Assembly (NCBI GenBank): GCA_007693585.1
Contig: REDH01000093.1
Location: 1 to 39,523 of the forward strand
Source: Deltaproteobacteria bacterium
GTDB taxonomy: Bacteria > Myxococcota_A > Bradymonadia > REDH01
Direction: 5' to 3'
Length of the DNA stretch: 39,523 nt
A program made the translations under genes and the position numbers. How positions within the stretch are numbered: the first letter of the stretch is position 1; every line of letters starts with the position of its first letter. The notes below the pieces were generated by a model, which was given only the letters and a program-made list of their open reading frames with translations, ran no database searches and was not told where the DNA came from. Positions 8,101 to 16,291 of this stretch are shown here, in pieces.

Positions 8101-9559
8101 TCGTCGCGGCGGGGGCCACCTCGAGCGCCTTGAGGGTGAGCGAGCCGTTCGCGTGAATCCCGGCCTCGGAGTCACCGGGAACGCACCGCGAGGGGGAGGT
8201 GAACAGGCGAGCATCGAGGAGCTCGTCCAGGTCGGCGTCGGAGTCTCCCGCCCACCAGGGCCGCAGCGCCTCGCGAACGGAGAGTCCGGCGGCACACAGG
8301 CGAAGGGACCAGTCGCCCGTGCGGGGTTCGAAGCGCCCGTTGCCGGTCACCTCGCCGCCCCACAGCCGAGCGCGGGCACCCTCGCCCAGCGTCACCACAC
8401 CGTCCACGAGCTGGAGATCCGCCTCGAACCGTTCCACCGGCCAGTCGAGGATCTGCAGGTGGTCGAAGGCAAGGCGGGTGCGGCCGTCGAAGAAGCGCAT
8501 GGTGCCGTACGCCTGGACGGGCAGCGGCTCGATGCGCGAGTCCGGCAACGCGGTGACCACCCCGGGCAGCGCCCACTCGAAGACGGGATGGTCCGGCGCG
8601 ATGTCGAGGGTCGCCCCGCCTTCCACGGTGAGGATGGCGGACTCGCGCTGCGGGAACTTCGGTCGCTCGGCGATGACCCTCACGCGACCGGTGGCGTCGA
8701 GCTCGGTCCCGGTCAGCGAGAACCGCGCGGCGTCGAACCCGAACCAGTAGTCCTCCCACAGGAAGCCGCGGATTTCGCCCGAGAACACCTCGAGTTCCAG
8801 CAGGCCCCGCTCGCCGGAGGACGGATCGGGCAACGGTTCGTGGGCGACCGACCACGGGTCGCGCGAGCGTCGTTGCTCCCAGAGCGCCGTCTCCCAGTCC
8901 GGGAGGCCCCCGCCCAGGTTCACCAGGCGCTCGGACACCACGATGCGTCCCCCCCGCACGTCGGCGGCCCCGACGGCCAGATGGAAGGAGCGGTTCGTGA
9001 TCTCGAAGCCCGCGTTGCGAAGATCCACGCCGTCCAGTCGAAAGAAGGCGTCCTCGAGGTTGATGAGGGCGTCGATGTTCTCGAGGGTGACGTTGGTGAA
9101 CCGGAAGCGCGGCGGGTTGTCGGCGAGTCCGGGCTCGCCGAACCGCCCCGTGAACACCTGCTCGATGCCGAAGTCCCCGTTCGGCAGCTCGTGCACCAGG
9201 ACCTCGCCGTCGCGGACCAGGCACCGATCGAAGCGCACGCGCCACAGCCCCAGCTCCTCCGGCCGGAAGACGCAGGTGGCATAGCGGGCGCGAATCGTCT
9301 CCCGTCCCTCCAGGTCACGAAAGTGCCCACCGAAGAGCTCCACCCGTTGCAGCGTGGGCCCGATCGCCACATGGGACACCGTGACGGCCCCCGGGAGGAC
9401 CCGGTCGAGCACGCCACCCACCAGCTCCGCCCCGGGTCGGGTATTGAGCCCGAGCACGACGGAAGCGTACACTCCCAGCAGCAGCATCACCGGCCACGAC
9501 AACAGGTAGCCGAGCGCGATCAGCGGAGAGAATCGATGGCGGCCCGAATCGGACTTCAT
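5168..9559 (-). CDS. tamB: TamB-like translocation/assembly module protein (DUF490)
   Basis: 1463 residues. A single N-terminal membrane anchor (about residues 14-37, after MKSDSGRHRF) is followed by a very long beta-rich stretch typical of the AsmA/TamB bridge-like lipid-transfer proteins. The C-terminal ~250 residues match the TamB domain: LPYEVAFVLES, RDLLSLILTG, the VDLVFRPVIEAVERNVEERL helix and a final strand ending FRFRLRVD. Such proteins span the periplasm and help deliver phospholipids or autotransporter-type cargo to the outer membrane. Its stop overlaps the start of the downstream Omp85 gene, matching the conserved tamA-tamB association. The first M of the longer frame (GTG-like starts up to 9616) was rejected because the anchor begins directly after the ATG at 9559. 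No clear Shine-Dalgarno sequence is seen. Confidence 0.85.
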   Translation of the reverse strand: MKSDSGRHRFSPLIALGYLLSWPVMLLLGVYASVVLGLNTRPGAELVGGVLDRVLPGAVTVSHVAIGPTLQRVELFGGHFRDLEGRETIRARYATCVFRPEELGLWRVRFDRCLVRDGEVLVHELPNGDFGIEQVFTGRFGEPGLADNPPRFRFTNVTLENIDALINLEDAFFRLDGVDLRNAGFEITNRSFHLAVGAADVRGGRIVVSERLVNLGGGLPDWETALWEQRRSRDPWSVAHEPLPDPSSGERGLLELEVFSGEIRGFLWEDYWFGFDAARFSLTGTELDATGRVRVIAERPKFPQRESAILTVEGGATLDIAPDHPVFEWALPGVVTALPDSRIEPLPVQAYGTMRFFDGRTRLAFDHLQILDWPVERFEADLQLVDGVVTLGEGARARLWGGEVTGNGRFEPRTGDWSLRLCAAGLSVREALRPWWAGDSDADLDELLDARLFTSPSRCVPGDSEAGIHANGSLTLKALEVAPAATTPEDKEIQPPMVGAEIRGLQVRWPRVPALLPVRALRLDLAAVLDQRGRVRIGFADGSPGLQARAAGTRVEFGGLLDTVAGSLSDGRLLLDTDDLAAWARRWGVEALPDGLALRFSGPVSGPVDSPVFGDSTLTASLERTTGAVPAFNAIARLRTGPRSLDLDDLRVTSGAGNARARGRIGLFDGAPWRVRTDPALAFEAEVDDVALEFFVRDVDLAARLDGTFTVGGRTSAPEVDGRVEAEDLLVLGEPIERLDASLAWRPGLLAIEDFTLRKGLGEAAGRIVLDLAREHVDARVEACGIRPQDFSTLDAADLELQADLCLEVDALGPWVEPRIRGWLTADRIRLWQRPLSNLSATVHTFDCPAPYTGQTCLELEGALAGDFMIEGRIPLREGPAWISAHFTDLRPQSYFQELRGVLDTAAMTGEAAFTWDPRGSGSMGAILALDALSFSVRDGSQQFAMPRPGVVAWRMSPGDTTATHMLYLEDFALATEGREVRIEGSLDDFARLGLDIDGEVDFALLRLLPDLVVDAEGVADVRIRVDGTLAEPRIDGFAEFGEARVAPRGLGTNVLLEPGRVELTSDAILLLPDDPVRGTLFGGDFVATGRIPLQGLLPHGADLDVFVNGLVYRIPNELVITLLADVRFVAEAFEDPETWSLSGDVEVQDARYFRNFDVISDQLAFGELRRPTQRFEPPVWEAVPELGAILLDLNVTGRDRFRVESRVASAVLQLELQLDLVVRDRLRAMTVLGEADILEGGTVNYRGRRFEIVRGVLAFDGFRDEEGYPMPVLDAEMQAAIRPCVRRQRDTLNVGVDPTSRDIGAGDSVLLTAYLDGRLPYEVAFVLESTPFYDQRDLLSLILTGCTLDELTAASAGAPTVDLVFRPVIEAVERNVEERLDVDDVDIVPTAEGAAEITIRDEVTERLAWTLNARVGSEESNEQTFRVEYKLLDWLILDVREQSRRQEGFTLDAGFRFRLRVD

Positions 9560-10882
9560 GCGCAGCACGGCGGCAGACGGCAGCGCACCGCACATGCGCG
9601 CGGCGCCCGGCGACACTACCCATCACCCGGCGCCGACCGCAAGCGCAGGACTCCACAGACGGCCCCGGACATCGGCCGCCGCGCCCTGGTCATTGCGCTC
9701 GCGGCCGCTCTCGCGCTCCTGGCGTGCCAGGACTTCTCCTCCGGCCGACTCGACCGGCAGGATGGACTCCAGCAGGGCACGTTCGGGCGCGACGATCGAC
9801 TCACCGCGGCCATCACGCCTGGCCGATTCCAGGCCGTGGACCAGCAACCCGACGGCTTTCACGTCTCGCTGAGAGCCAATGCGCCATGGCCATCCATCGT
9901 CCTCGTCAACGGGAACCCCACCAACGCCAGCCTCATCCTCCGCATCGACAACGCCGACCCGAACGCCGAGCGCACCGCCCGGCTTCGCCCTCTTGCCACC
10001 GAGGACCGCGCGGCTGCCGACTGTGCCCGCACCGACGCCCCCCCAATCGAGATCGCGCCGCCGCCACTGGACCCGATCCCCGGCGCCCCCGGCGCCCTGC
10101 GCGCCGAGGTGGTGATGCCCCCGTGTGCCCGCATGGAGCTCGACTTCGCCGTGCCGGGCGACCTCGCCGAGCTCCGGATCGCGGTCGTCGGCACCACCGA
10201 CGCCGACGGAGAGCGCCTGCGAAGGATCCTCGATGATGCCGAGCGCTGGGAGGCCCACCACGCCGTCTTTCTCGGTGGCATCACCCAGCCGCAGCGAGGC
10301 GAGGAACGCTTCGACCGCTTCCGATCGCTGACCGACAACCGCGCCCTGCCGGTGACCGCGCTCCCCGGGCCCGTCGAGAACCGCGCGGGTGTCGAGGCCT
10401 TTCAGCAGGCCTTCGGCCCCACCACCTTCCACCTGCGCATCGCCAGCCTCGACTTCCTCGCCCTCGACACTTCCGCAGGGACCCTCGCCGGGAACCAATT
10501 CCGTTTCGTGGCCGACCTGAGCGGCGTCATGGGCTCCGGCGGCCTGGCGTTCATGAGCATCCCGCCCATCGCGCCCGACGAAGCCGGTCTCCACGCGCTC
10601 CACAGCGGCCAGCAGGGAGCCCGGCTGCTCGAGAAGCTCATGGGCCTCCGGATCGAACACCTCTTCGCGTCCAACGGGCGCCACGACGCCAGCAGCCGGG
10701 TCGCCGACCTCACCATCCACCAGCTCGATGCGCGCGAGCGGGCCCGCTACGCGCGCGTCACCATCACCGACCCCTGGGGGATCGGGGCCTGCCCTGCAAG
10801 CCCGGAGGACGAGCCCGGCGCGCCGACGGCGCTCGATTGCCCACCGGGGCCGCACGTCAGGGTCCACAAGCACCGTCCCTGA
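9536..10882 (+). CDS. Lipoprotein with degenerate metallophosphoesterase-like domain
   Basis: The longest form has 448 residues. A lipobox (ALALLAC, Cys64 in this form) marks an exported lipoprotein. After a beta-rich N-terminal region, the segment from about residue 220 has the layout of a calcineurin-like phosphoesterase: a strand with VVGTTDADGE, then VFLGGITQPQRGEERF, then LPVTALPGPVENRAG, then FMSIPPIAP, and FASNGRHDAS. These sit where active enzymes have DxH, GDxxD, GNHD, H and GHxH. Nearly all metal ligands are replaced, so catalysis is unlikely and a binding role is possible. This assignment is inference from pattern only. The only in-frame ATG lies 23 nt inside the divergent tamB start, giving a 50-residue basic leader; a CTG near 9688 would give a normal signal peptide. 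Confidence 0.6.
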   Translation: MAARIGLHAQHGGRRQRTAHARGARRHYPSPGADRKRRTPQTAPDIGRRALVIALAAALALLACQDFSSGRLDRQDGLQQGTFGRDDRLTAAITPGRFQAVDQQPDGFHVSLRANAPWPSIVLVNGNPTNASLILRIDNADPNAERTARLRPLATEDRAAADCARTDAPPIEIAPPPLDPIPGAPGALRAEVVMPPCARMELDFAVPGDLAELRIAVVGTTDADGERLRRILDDAERWEAHHAVFLGGITQPQRGEERFDRFRSLTDNRALPVTALPGPVENRAGVEAFQQAFGPTTFHLRIASLDFLALDTSAGTLAGNQFRFVADLSGVMGSGGLAFMSIPPIAPDEAGLHALHSGQQGARLLEKLMGLRIEHLFASNGRHDASSRVADLTIHQLDARERARYARVTITDPWGIGACPASPEDEPGAPTALDCPPGPHVRVHKHRP

Positions 10883-10966
10883 ACGCTCGCCGGCGTCACG
10901 TGGTCGGGGCCATCGTCCCGGCAGGATGCCACCTTGCGGGTTGCCGCGTTCGCGCGGCACGGACGC

Positions 10967-11088
10967 CGGCGGTCGAACAGGGGCGGCCAGGCGTGTGCGG
11001 TCACCGCGTGCGCGCGGTGCGGACCGTCGGCGGTCGAACAGGGGCGGCCAGGCGTGTGCGGTCACCGCGTGCGCGCGGTGCGGACCGT
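10967..11088. repeat. 61-bp tandem repeat with internal hairpins in a convergent gap
   Basis: Two copies of a 61-bp unit sit at 10967-11027 and 11028-11088; they look identical by eye. A degenerate partial copy precedes them (about 10941-10966) and the first three bases of a third follow. Each unit contains the palindrome CACCGCG-TGCG-CGCGGTG (7-bp stem) and, at the unit junction, GACCG-TCGG-CGGTC (5-bp stem). The 340-bp gap 10883-11222 lies between two gene 3' ends that point at each other. I see no ORF of its own here. A role as paired terminators or as an extragenic palindromic repeat is possible. Confidence 0.9.
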
Positions 11089-11222
11089 CGGGACAGCCGG
11101 CGCGGGCCGACCAGCCCGCGCTCCCGGTCACGTGTACGCCTCGCGCCGGATGACCGAACCCGTCCGGTCCCGGACCGATGCCGACACGGCCGGTGCGGCC
11201 GGGGGCCCGGTGGCGCGGCGTC

Positions 11223-11609
11223 TCAGCGCGCCGGGCGGGTCGTGGACTCGAGATCGTCGAGGGCGGGGAGGCGGCCCCCGGCCCCGAGATCGCGCAGCAG
11301 CCGATACTCGTGCGCGTCGAGGCTCACGCGACGCTCGAGCGAGCGCCCTGAATCCCGCAGGTGCAGGACGATCCGTCCGCCGAGCGGATGCGGGCCCTGA
11401 AACGCGCCTTCGTCATCGGCAGCGGCAGGCACCACGCGCATGACCTCGACGCTGTCGTCGAGCTCGCGCAGCAGATGACGCAGAAGGCGGGCCGTGCGGC
11501 GGGCACGCCGCAGTCCCGCTTCCTCGAAGGCGTCGAAGTTGCGGTTCCGGCTCATCGCTCCGGGCGACGCGACAAGTCGACGAACGAGGCGTTCCTCGAG
11601 GGGAGTCAC
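11223..11609 (-). CDS. Small hypothetical protein coupled to the universal stress protein
   Basis: 128 residues starting at a GTG that overlaps the stop of the upstream universal stress gene (GTGA). I do not recognise the family. The N-terminal half is Arg-rich and helical (GLRRARRTARLLRHLLRELDD). The second half looks like a small beta region (GGRIVLHLRDSG, then RRVSLDAHEYRLLRDL), ending with a Pro/Arg tail. There is no signal peptide, membrane segment or obvious catalytic motif. The tight coupling suggests the two products act together, and codon use matches its neighbours. Confidence 0.6.
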   Translation of the reverse strand: MTPLEERLVRRLVASPGAMSRNRNFDAFEEAGLRRARRTARLLRHLLRELDDSVEVMRVVPAAADDEGAFQGPHPLGGRIVLHLRDSGRSLERRVSLDAHEYRLLRDLGAGGRLPALDDLESTTRPAR

Positions 11610-12550
11610 GGCGAACCGCCCCCGACGGCGAGCGGGAGGACCAGGACGTGCGCGTGACTGTTGCGCGCGACATGCTCCGCCGTGCGGCCGAGCGCCGTCA
11701 CCGGGGATTCACTGCGCGCGCGGCCGATGACCAGGAGGTCGGCGGCGGCCTCCTCGGCGTGCTGGAGCACGGTTCGGGCCGGATCACCGATCCCGAACAC
11801 CGGCGGAAGGAGCTGTTCGTCCGCCCCGGATCGGACCGCGAATGGCAACTCGATCTGGCTGAGCTGCTGCTGCATGCGCTTCTCCACCTCCTTGCGCACG
11901 CGGCCCGGGACCCCGTCCCCCTGGGGCAGCAGCCCGGCGTGGTCGAGGTCGGCCGCGTGCGGCAGCACGGTGATCGGCAGCACCTGGGCCTTGAGGCCGT
12001 GCGCCAGAAGGAGCGCGCGCTCGAGCAGCGGGCGGCTGTCGGGGGTGAGGTCGACCGCGACGGCGATGCGGCGCGGTGTGGGCGTACCGGAGCGGCGCAC
12101 CAGCAGGATGGGGAGCCTCGCGCGACGCAGGCAACGCTCGGCCGTGCTGCCCAGAAGGCCGGGCTGCCGGACGGCGCCCTCGGTGGAGCCGACCAGCAGG
12201 ATGTCCGGCCCGAGACCGTCGGCCAGCTCGAGCACGGTGTCGGCCGGGGGGCCGCTGGCCACCCGCACGAGTTCCGCGGCGGCGACTCCCTTCCAGTGGC
12301 GGGACACGATGTCCGCGGTGCGGCGGGCAGCGATCTCGCGAAGCTCCGCGAGCAATGCGTCCTCGTCATCGCCGACGCAGGCGAAGGGGAAGAGCGACTC
12401 GTGGAGGCTGGTCGGGATCGGCGGCACGGCGTGCAGCACGTGCCGAGTGGAGCCGGGCACGGCAGCGGTCAGGGTCTCGGCGAGCCGGAGAATTTCACGC
12501 GCGGGCTCCGCTGCGTCCACAGCGGCGACGATGGTCTGGAAGTCGGGCAT
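11606..12550 (-). CDS. Tandem universal stress protein (two UspA domains)
   Basis: 314 residues forming two UspA folds. Domain 1 (about 1-152) begins FQTIVAAVDAA and ends with DILLVGSTEGAVRQPGLLGS followed by TAERCLRRARLPILLVRR. Domain 2 (about 158-308) begins RRIAVAVDLT and ends DLLVIGRARSES and HVARNSHAHVLVLPL. The first domain keeps a form of the glycine-rich nucleotide-binding loop; in the second the loop reads IGRARSESPVTALGRT, so its ATP binding is less certain. These cytoplasmic proteins help cells survive stress, usually through ATP-linked signalling or protein binding. A small unknown protein is translationally coupled downstream. Confidence 0.88.
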   Translation of the reverse strand: MPDFQTIVAAVDAAEPAREILRLAETLTAAVPGSTRHVLHAVPPIPTSLHESLFPFACVGDDEDALLAELREIAARRTADIVSRHWKGVAAAELVRVASGPPADTVLELADGLGPDILLVGSTEGAVRQPGLLGSTAERCLRRARLPILLVRRSGTPTPRRIAVAVDLTPDSRPLLERALLLAHGLKAQVLPITVLPHAADLDHAGLLPQGDGVPGRVRKEVEKRMQQQLSQIELPFAVRSGADEQLLPPVFGIGDPARTVLQHAEEAAADLLVIGRARSESPVTALGRTAEHVARNSHAHVLVLPLAVGGGSP

Positions 12551-12563
12551 TCAGGGGCTGGGG

Positions 12564-13187
12564 TCAGGGCGCCCCGCGCTGGCCTGGTCGTCTGGTGATG
12601 TCGAACGTGTCCGGCTCCCCGTCCCCGGTGCGATCGCGCGCGACGCGAACCAGGAGCCCTTCCTCATAGTACTCCCAGACGTCGACTCGCCCATCGTACG
12701 TGCTGTCCCGCTCGACACGCCGGAGCACGCCGTCGGCGTCGAAGAGCTGCACGATCGGGGCGCTGCCCACGATGCCCGTGGCCAGCTCCTTGCGATCCAG
12801 GACGCCCTCCCGGAAGAAATGCACGGCCGTGACCTCACGGTCGTGCATCAGCAGGAACTCGCGTTCCACGACTTCTCCGTCGGGGTCGAAGTACTCGAAG
12901 AGGTCCACGTGACCATTGAAGTCCAGATCGCGCTCCACCCAGAGCAGCGTTCCGGTGTCCCGGTCGTGCGCGTAGAACTGGTCGGCCTGGCCGTCCCCGT
13001 TCATGTCCACGCCCTCGATGCGCACCCGGTCGTAGGGCAGCGTGCCGTACCGGTAGCGCTCGGGCACCGTCGTGGCGACATCCGGTTCCACGGACTGGCC
13101 ACCGCCACAGCCCAGGCCCAGCCCCAGAATCGGGGCAGACCAGACCAGTGCCATCACCACCCGGGAAAGGATCCGCAATCCGAACAT
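12564..13187 (-). CDS. Lipoprotein with DxNGDGxxD-type loops
   Basis: 207 residues starting at the ATG before a signal peptide that ends in a lipobox (LGLGC, Cys27). The mature part carries four acidic loops in regular spacing: DMNGDGQAD (61-69), DLDFNGHVD (87-95), DSTYDGRVD (161-169) and DRTGDGEPD (185-193). Most are followed by aromatic-rich strands such as LFEYF and VWEYY. This is the pattern of calcium-binding dockerin/EF-hand-like repeats seen in many surface proteins of deltaproteobacteria. The product is probably an outer-membrane lipoprotein whose fold is stabilised by calcium; no enzymatic function is seen. A much longer upstream reading frame was rejected because it has no signal peptide at its own start. 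Confidence 0.75.
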   Translation of the reverse strand: MFGLRILSRVVMALVWSAPILGLGLGCGGGQSVEPDVATTVPERYRYGTLPYDRVRIEGVDMNGDGQADQFYAHDRDTGTLLWVERDLDFNGHVDLFEYFDPDGEVVEREFLLMHDREVTAVHFFREGVLDRKELATGIVGSAPIVQLFDADGVLRRVERDSTYDGRVDVWEYYEEGLLVRVARDRTGDGEPDTFDITRRPGQRGAP

Positions 13188-13542
13188 CGACTTCACCAGC
13201 GTCACAGGCCGCGACGGGCGGCAGTTGGATTCGTGACGACTCACAGGCGTCCTCCTAGCAGCGAAACGGCCGAGTGGCAACCTCGCGTTCCCCGCCGCAC
13301 CGAACGCGCAGCCAGGGACCGGAGTGCCCTGGTGCGCGCCCTCCCACGAACGGCAGAATCCGCGCCTCGTGGGCATCCCTCCGCTTGACGACAACGCCGG
13401 TCCGCACCATCACCACCGCCCGGCACGCAGACCCCTCGGTCCCCCTGCGCGCCCGCACACCTCGCGCACCCCTGACCCCACGGAAGGGCCCGAACCATCG
13501 GCCCGGACCATCGGTCCAGCAGGGTGCGGCGCACTCGGCCCC
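13188..13542. other. Divergent intergenic region without a credible gene
   Basis: These 355 bp separate the starts of the loop lipoprotein (- strand) and the antiporter (+ strand), so promoters for both should lie here. Several ORFs cross it on both strands but are Arg/Pro-rich shadows without supporting starts. The only structure I see is a short palindrome, GGACC-ATC-GGTCC, at 13505-13517, about 25 bp before the antiporter ATG. No convincing -35/-10 pair stands out. Confidence 0.5.
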
Positions 13543-14502
13543 ATGCAAAGCCTCCTCCTCTTCATCGTCGGGCTCGTGCTCCTCGTCGCCGGGGCCGACC
13601 ACATGATCGAACGCGCCGCGCGACTCGGCACCCGCCTCGGCGTGTCCCGGCTCGTCCTCGGACTCACCGTTCTCGCCTTCGGCACCAGCGCACCCGAATT
13701 CGTCATTTCGCTTCTCGCGGGACTCGGCGGCAGCCCGGACCTCGCCGTCGGAAACGTCGTCGGCTCCAACATCGCGAACGTCGCCCTCGTCGTCGGACTC
13801 ACCGCCATCTTCCTGCCGCTCGCCGTGGACCGGCTCGCCCGGCGGCGGGACATCCCGTACATGCTCGCCGGGCTCGCGCTCCTGATCGTCCTCGGCCTCG
13901 ACGGCATCTTCTCCCGCCTCGATGCCATCCTGCTCCTCCTGTACATCGGCGGGTTCCTCGCCCTCTGCACCCGCCAGGCACTGCGGGAACGCCGGATCCA
14001 GCGCGAAACCGCCGCCCTCCCCGCCGTCGACCCCGACGCCGCGTCCCCGCTGACCGACGTGCTCGTCCTCCTCTCGGGACTCGCCGCACTCGTCGTCGGC
14101 GCACAGCTCATGGTCCGCGCCGCCAGCGACATCGCCCGCACCATCGGGGTCTCCGAGCTGGTCATCGGCGTCTCCATCGTCGCCATCGGGACCTCGCTGC
14201 CCGAGCTCGCCACCAGCGTCATCGCCGCCGTCAAGAAGGAGCTCGACATGTCCCTCGGCAACATCCTCGGCTCCAACATCTTCAACACCGGCTTCGTCGT
14301 CGGCGGCGTCGCGCTCGTGGTCCCGCTCCCCGTCGACCCGCAGGCCGTCGCCTTCGACATGCCCGTCATGCTCGTCATCTCCCTGCTGCTCATCCCCCTC
14401 ACCCTGCGCGGGCGAGCCATCGGCCGAGGCGCCGGCATCCTCCTCGTCTCCCTCTTCGTCGCCTACCTCGCAGGCACCTTCCTCTTCGCCACCAGCGCCT
14501 GA
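13543..14502 (+). CDS. Calcium/sodium antiporter, CaCA superfamily (YrbG-like)
   Basis: 319 residues, inner-membrane exchanger. It has about ten membrane segments arranged as two inverted halves split by a cytoplasmic loop (about 144-170). Each half has the ion-binding alpha-repeat: GTSAPEF at 47-53 with GNVVGSNIAN at 70-79, and GTSLPEL at 216-222 with GNILGSNIFN at 239-248. The acidic residues in GTSxPE are the known cation ligands of this family. The start was set at the ATG before QSLLLFIVG, which begins the first membrane helix; upstream frame extension is Pro/Arg-rich and not credible. nadE follows 5 nt after the stop, so the two are likely co-transcribed although their functions are unrelated. 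Confidence 0.9.
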   Translation: MQSLLLFIVGLVLLVAGADHMIERAARLGTRLGVSRLVLGLTVLAFGTSAPEFVISLLAGLGGSPDLAVGNVVGSNIANVALVVGLTAIFLPLAVDRLARRRDIPYMLAGLALLIVLGLDGIFSRLDAILLLLYIGGFLALCTRQALRERRIQRETAALPAVDPDAASPLTDVLVLLSGLAALVVGAQLMVRAASDIARTIGVSELVIGVSIVAIGTSLPELATSVIAAVKKELDMSLGNILGSNIFNTGFVVGGVALVVPLPVDPQAVAFDMPVMLVISLLLIPLTLRGRAIGRGAGILLVSLFVAYLAGTFLFATSA

Positions 14503-14507
14503 ACCCC

Positions 14508-16223
14508 ATGCGCATCGCCCTGATTCAGCTCAACCCGACCGTCGGCGACGTCGCCGGAAACACCCGCCGCCTCGAAGAGGCGCTCCTCGATGCCCGGCAA
14601 CGGCAAGCCGACCTGTGCATCGCGCCCGAGCTCGCTCTCACCGGATACCCGCCGCGGGATCTCCTCGACAGGCCCGAACTCAAGCACCAGGTCGATCAGG
14701 CCCTGAGACGGCTCGCGAGCAGCACCTGCGGCGGCCCCGCCCTGATCGTGGGCGCGCCCCGCCCGGCAGGCGCGTCCCTCGCGCGCACCAGCGGGTTCCT
14801 CGTCGCCGAGGACGCGCCCTCCCCCCACGACAGCCCCGGAACGCCCCTCGCCAATGCGGTGCTGCTGTTCGACGAAGGACGACTGATCGCCGAACGCCAC
14901 AAGACCCTGCTGCCCGACTACGATGTCTTCCACGAGAGCAGACACTTCCGCCCTGCGAACGGGAACAGCCCCGTCCGCTGGCGTGGCCGGCGCCTCGGTC
15001 TCACCATCTGCGAGGACCTCTGGAACGACCCCACCTTCTGGGCGCAACCCAGGTACCCCACCGATCCCGTCCAGCAGCTCGCCGACCAGGGCATCGATCT
15101 CCTCGTCAACATCTCCGCCAGCCCGTTCAGTCTCCGCAAGCCCCGACTGCGCCGGCGAATGATCGCGCACACCGCCACACGCCTCCGCATCCCCATCGTG
15201 TGGGTCAACCAGGTCGGTGCCAACGATGACCTGATCTTCGACGGCGAAGCCATGGTCCACGGCCCCGACGGAACCCTGCGCCTCGCCGGTCCTCCCTTCC
15301 GCGAAGCCGTCTGCATCCATGACCTCGATGGACCTCCGGCCGCCCCCGCCCAGCCCACACTCGACGACATCGAGGCCCTGCACGCCGCCCTCACCCTCGG
15401 CATCCGTGACTACGTCCGGAAGACCGGCTTCCAGAAGGTCCTCCTCGGTCTCTCCGGCGGCATCGACTCCGCCCTCACCGCGGCGCTCGCCGTCGATGCC
15501 ATCGGCCCCGAGAACGTGCTCGGCGTCGCGCTGCCCTCCGACGTCTCCTCCGCCGACAGCCTCACCGATGCCCGCGAGCTCGCAGACCGGCTCGGCATCC
15601 GCCTGCACGAAATCCCCATCGCCCCCGCCTTCCACACCCTCGCCTCCTCCCTCGGCACCGTCCTCGACCCGCAGCCCCCCGGTCTCATGGAGGAGAACCT
15701 CCAGTCCCGAATCCGCGGAACCCTGCTGATGGCCCTCTCCAACCGCACCGGACGGCTGCTGCTCACCACCGGCAACAAGTCCGAGCTCGCCGTCGGCTAC
15801 TGCACCCTCTACGGTGACATGAACGGCGCCCTCGCCGTCATCGCCGACGTCCCCAAGACCGTCGTCTGGGCCCTCTCGCGCTGGATGAACCGGGAGCAGG
15901 TGCGAATTCCGCTCAACAGCATCCGCAAGCCACCGTCGGCCGAGTTGCGGCCCGGACAGCTCGACCAGGACAGCCTCCCGCCCTACGACGTGCTCGACGA
16001 CATCATCGAGCGATGGGTCGAGAAGCGCGAGAGCGCACGGGAGATCATCGCGTCCGGCCACGACGACGAGACCGTTCGACACGTCCTCCGGCTCCTGCGC
16101 ATCAACGAATACAAGCGACACCAGGCACCGCCGGTCCTCAAGGTCACCCGCCGGGCCTTCGGTAGCGGGTGGCGCATGCCCCTGGCAGCACGCGGACCAG
16201 GGCTCGACCCGGACGAGGCCTGA
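14508..16223 (+). CDS. nadE: Glutamine-dependent NAD+ synthetase
   Basis: 571 residues; makes NAD+ from deamido-NAD+ with ATP, using ammonia released from glutamine. The N-terminal nitrilase-type glutaminase domain (1 to about 270) shows the full triad: Glu41 in APELALTGYP, Lys132 in RHKTLLPDYDVF and Cys168 in LTICEDLW. The C-terminal synthetase domain begins near 295 and has the PP-loop LSGGIDSA (315-322) and LLTTGNKSELAVGYCTLYGDMNG. Length fits the two-domain class (about 540-580). It follows the antiporter stop by 5 nt and lies convergent to the next gene, with a hairpin just past its stop. Confidence 0.95.
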   Translation: MRIALIQLNPTVGDVAGNTRRLEEALLDARQRQADLCIAPELALTGYPPRDLLDRPELKHQVDQALRRLASSTCGGPALIVGAPRPAGASLARTSGFLVAEDAPSPHDSPGTPLANAVLLFDEGRLIAERHKTLLPDYDVFHESRHFRPANGNSPVRWRGRRLGLTICEDLWNDPTFWAQPRYPTDPVQQLADQGIDLLVNISASPFSLRKPRLRRRMIAHTATRLRIPIVWVNQVGANDDLIFDGEAMVHGPDGTLRLAGPPFREAVCIHDLDGPPAAPAQPTLDDIEALHAALTLGIRDYVRKTGFQKVLLGLSGGIDSALTAALAVDAIGPENVLGVALPSDVSSADSLTDARELADRLGIRLHEIPIAPAFHTLASSLGTVLDPQPPGLMEENLQSRIRGTLLMALSNRTGRLLLTTGNKSELAVGYCTLYGDMNGALAVIADVPKTVVWALSRWMNREQVRIPLNSIRKPPSAELRPGQLDQDSLPPYDVLDDIIERWVEKRESAREIIASGHDDETVRHVLRLLRINEYKRHQAPPVLKVTRRAFGSGWRMPLAARGPGLDPDEA

Positions 16224-16254
16224 ATCCAGTGCCGCGGAGTGCGCCAACGCGACT

Positions 16255-16269
16255 CGGCCCTCCGGGCCG
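16255..16269. terminator. GC-rich hairpin between convergent genes
   Basis: CGGCCC-TCC-GGGCCG forms a 6-bp perfect stem with a 3-nt loop, 32 nt past the nadE stop and 23 nt from the 3' end of the opposing membrane-protein gene. It could act in both directions. There is no T tract, so it is not a classic intrinsic terminator. Confidence 0.4.
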
Positions 16270-16291
16270 GCCGGCCAGCACCTGCGGCGAT

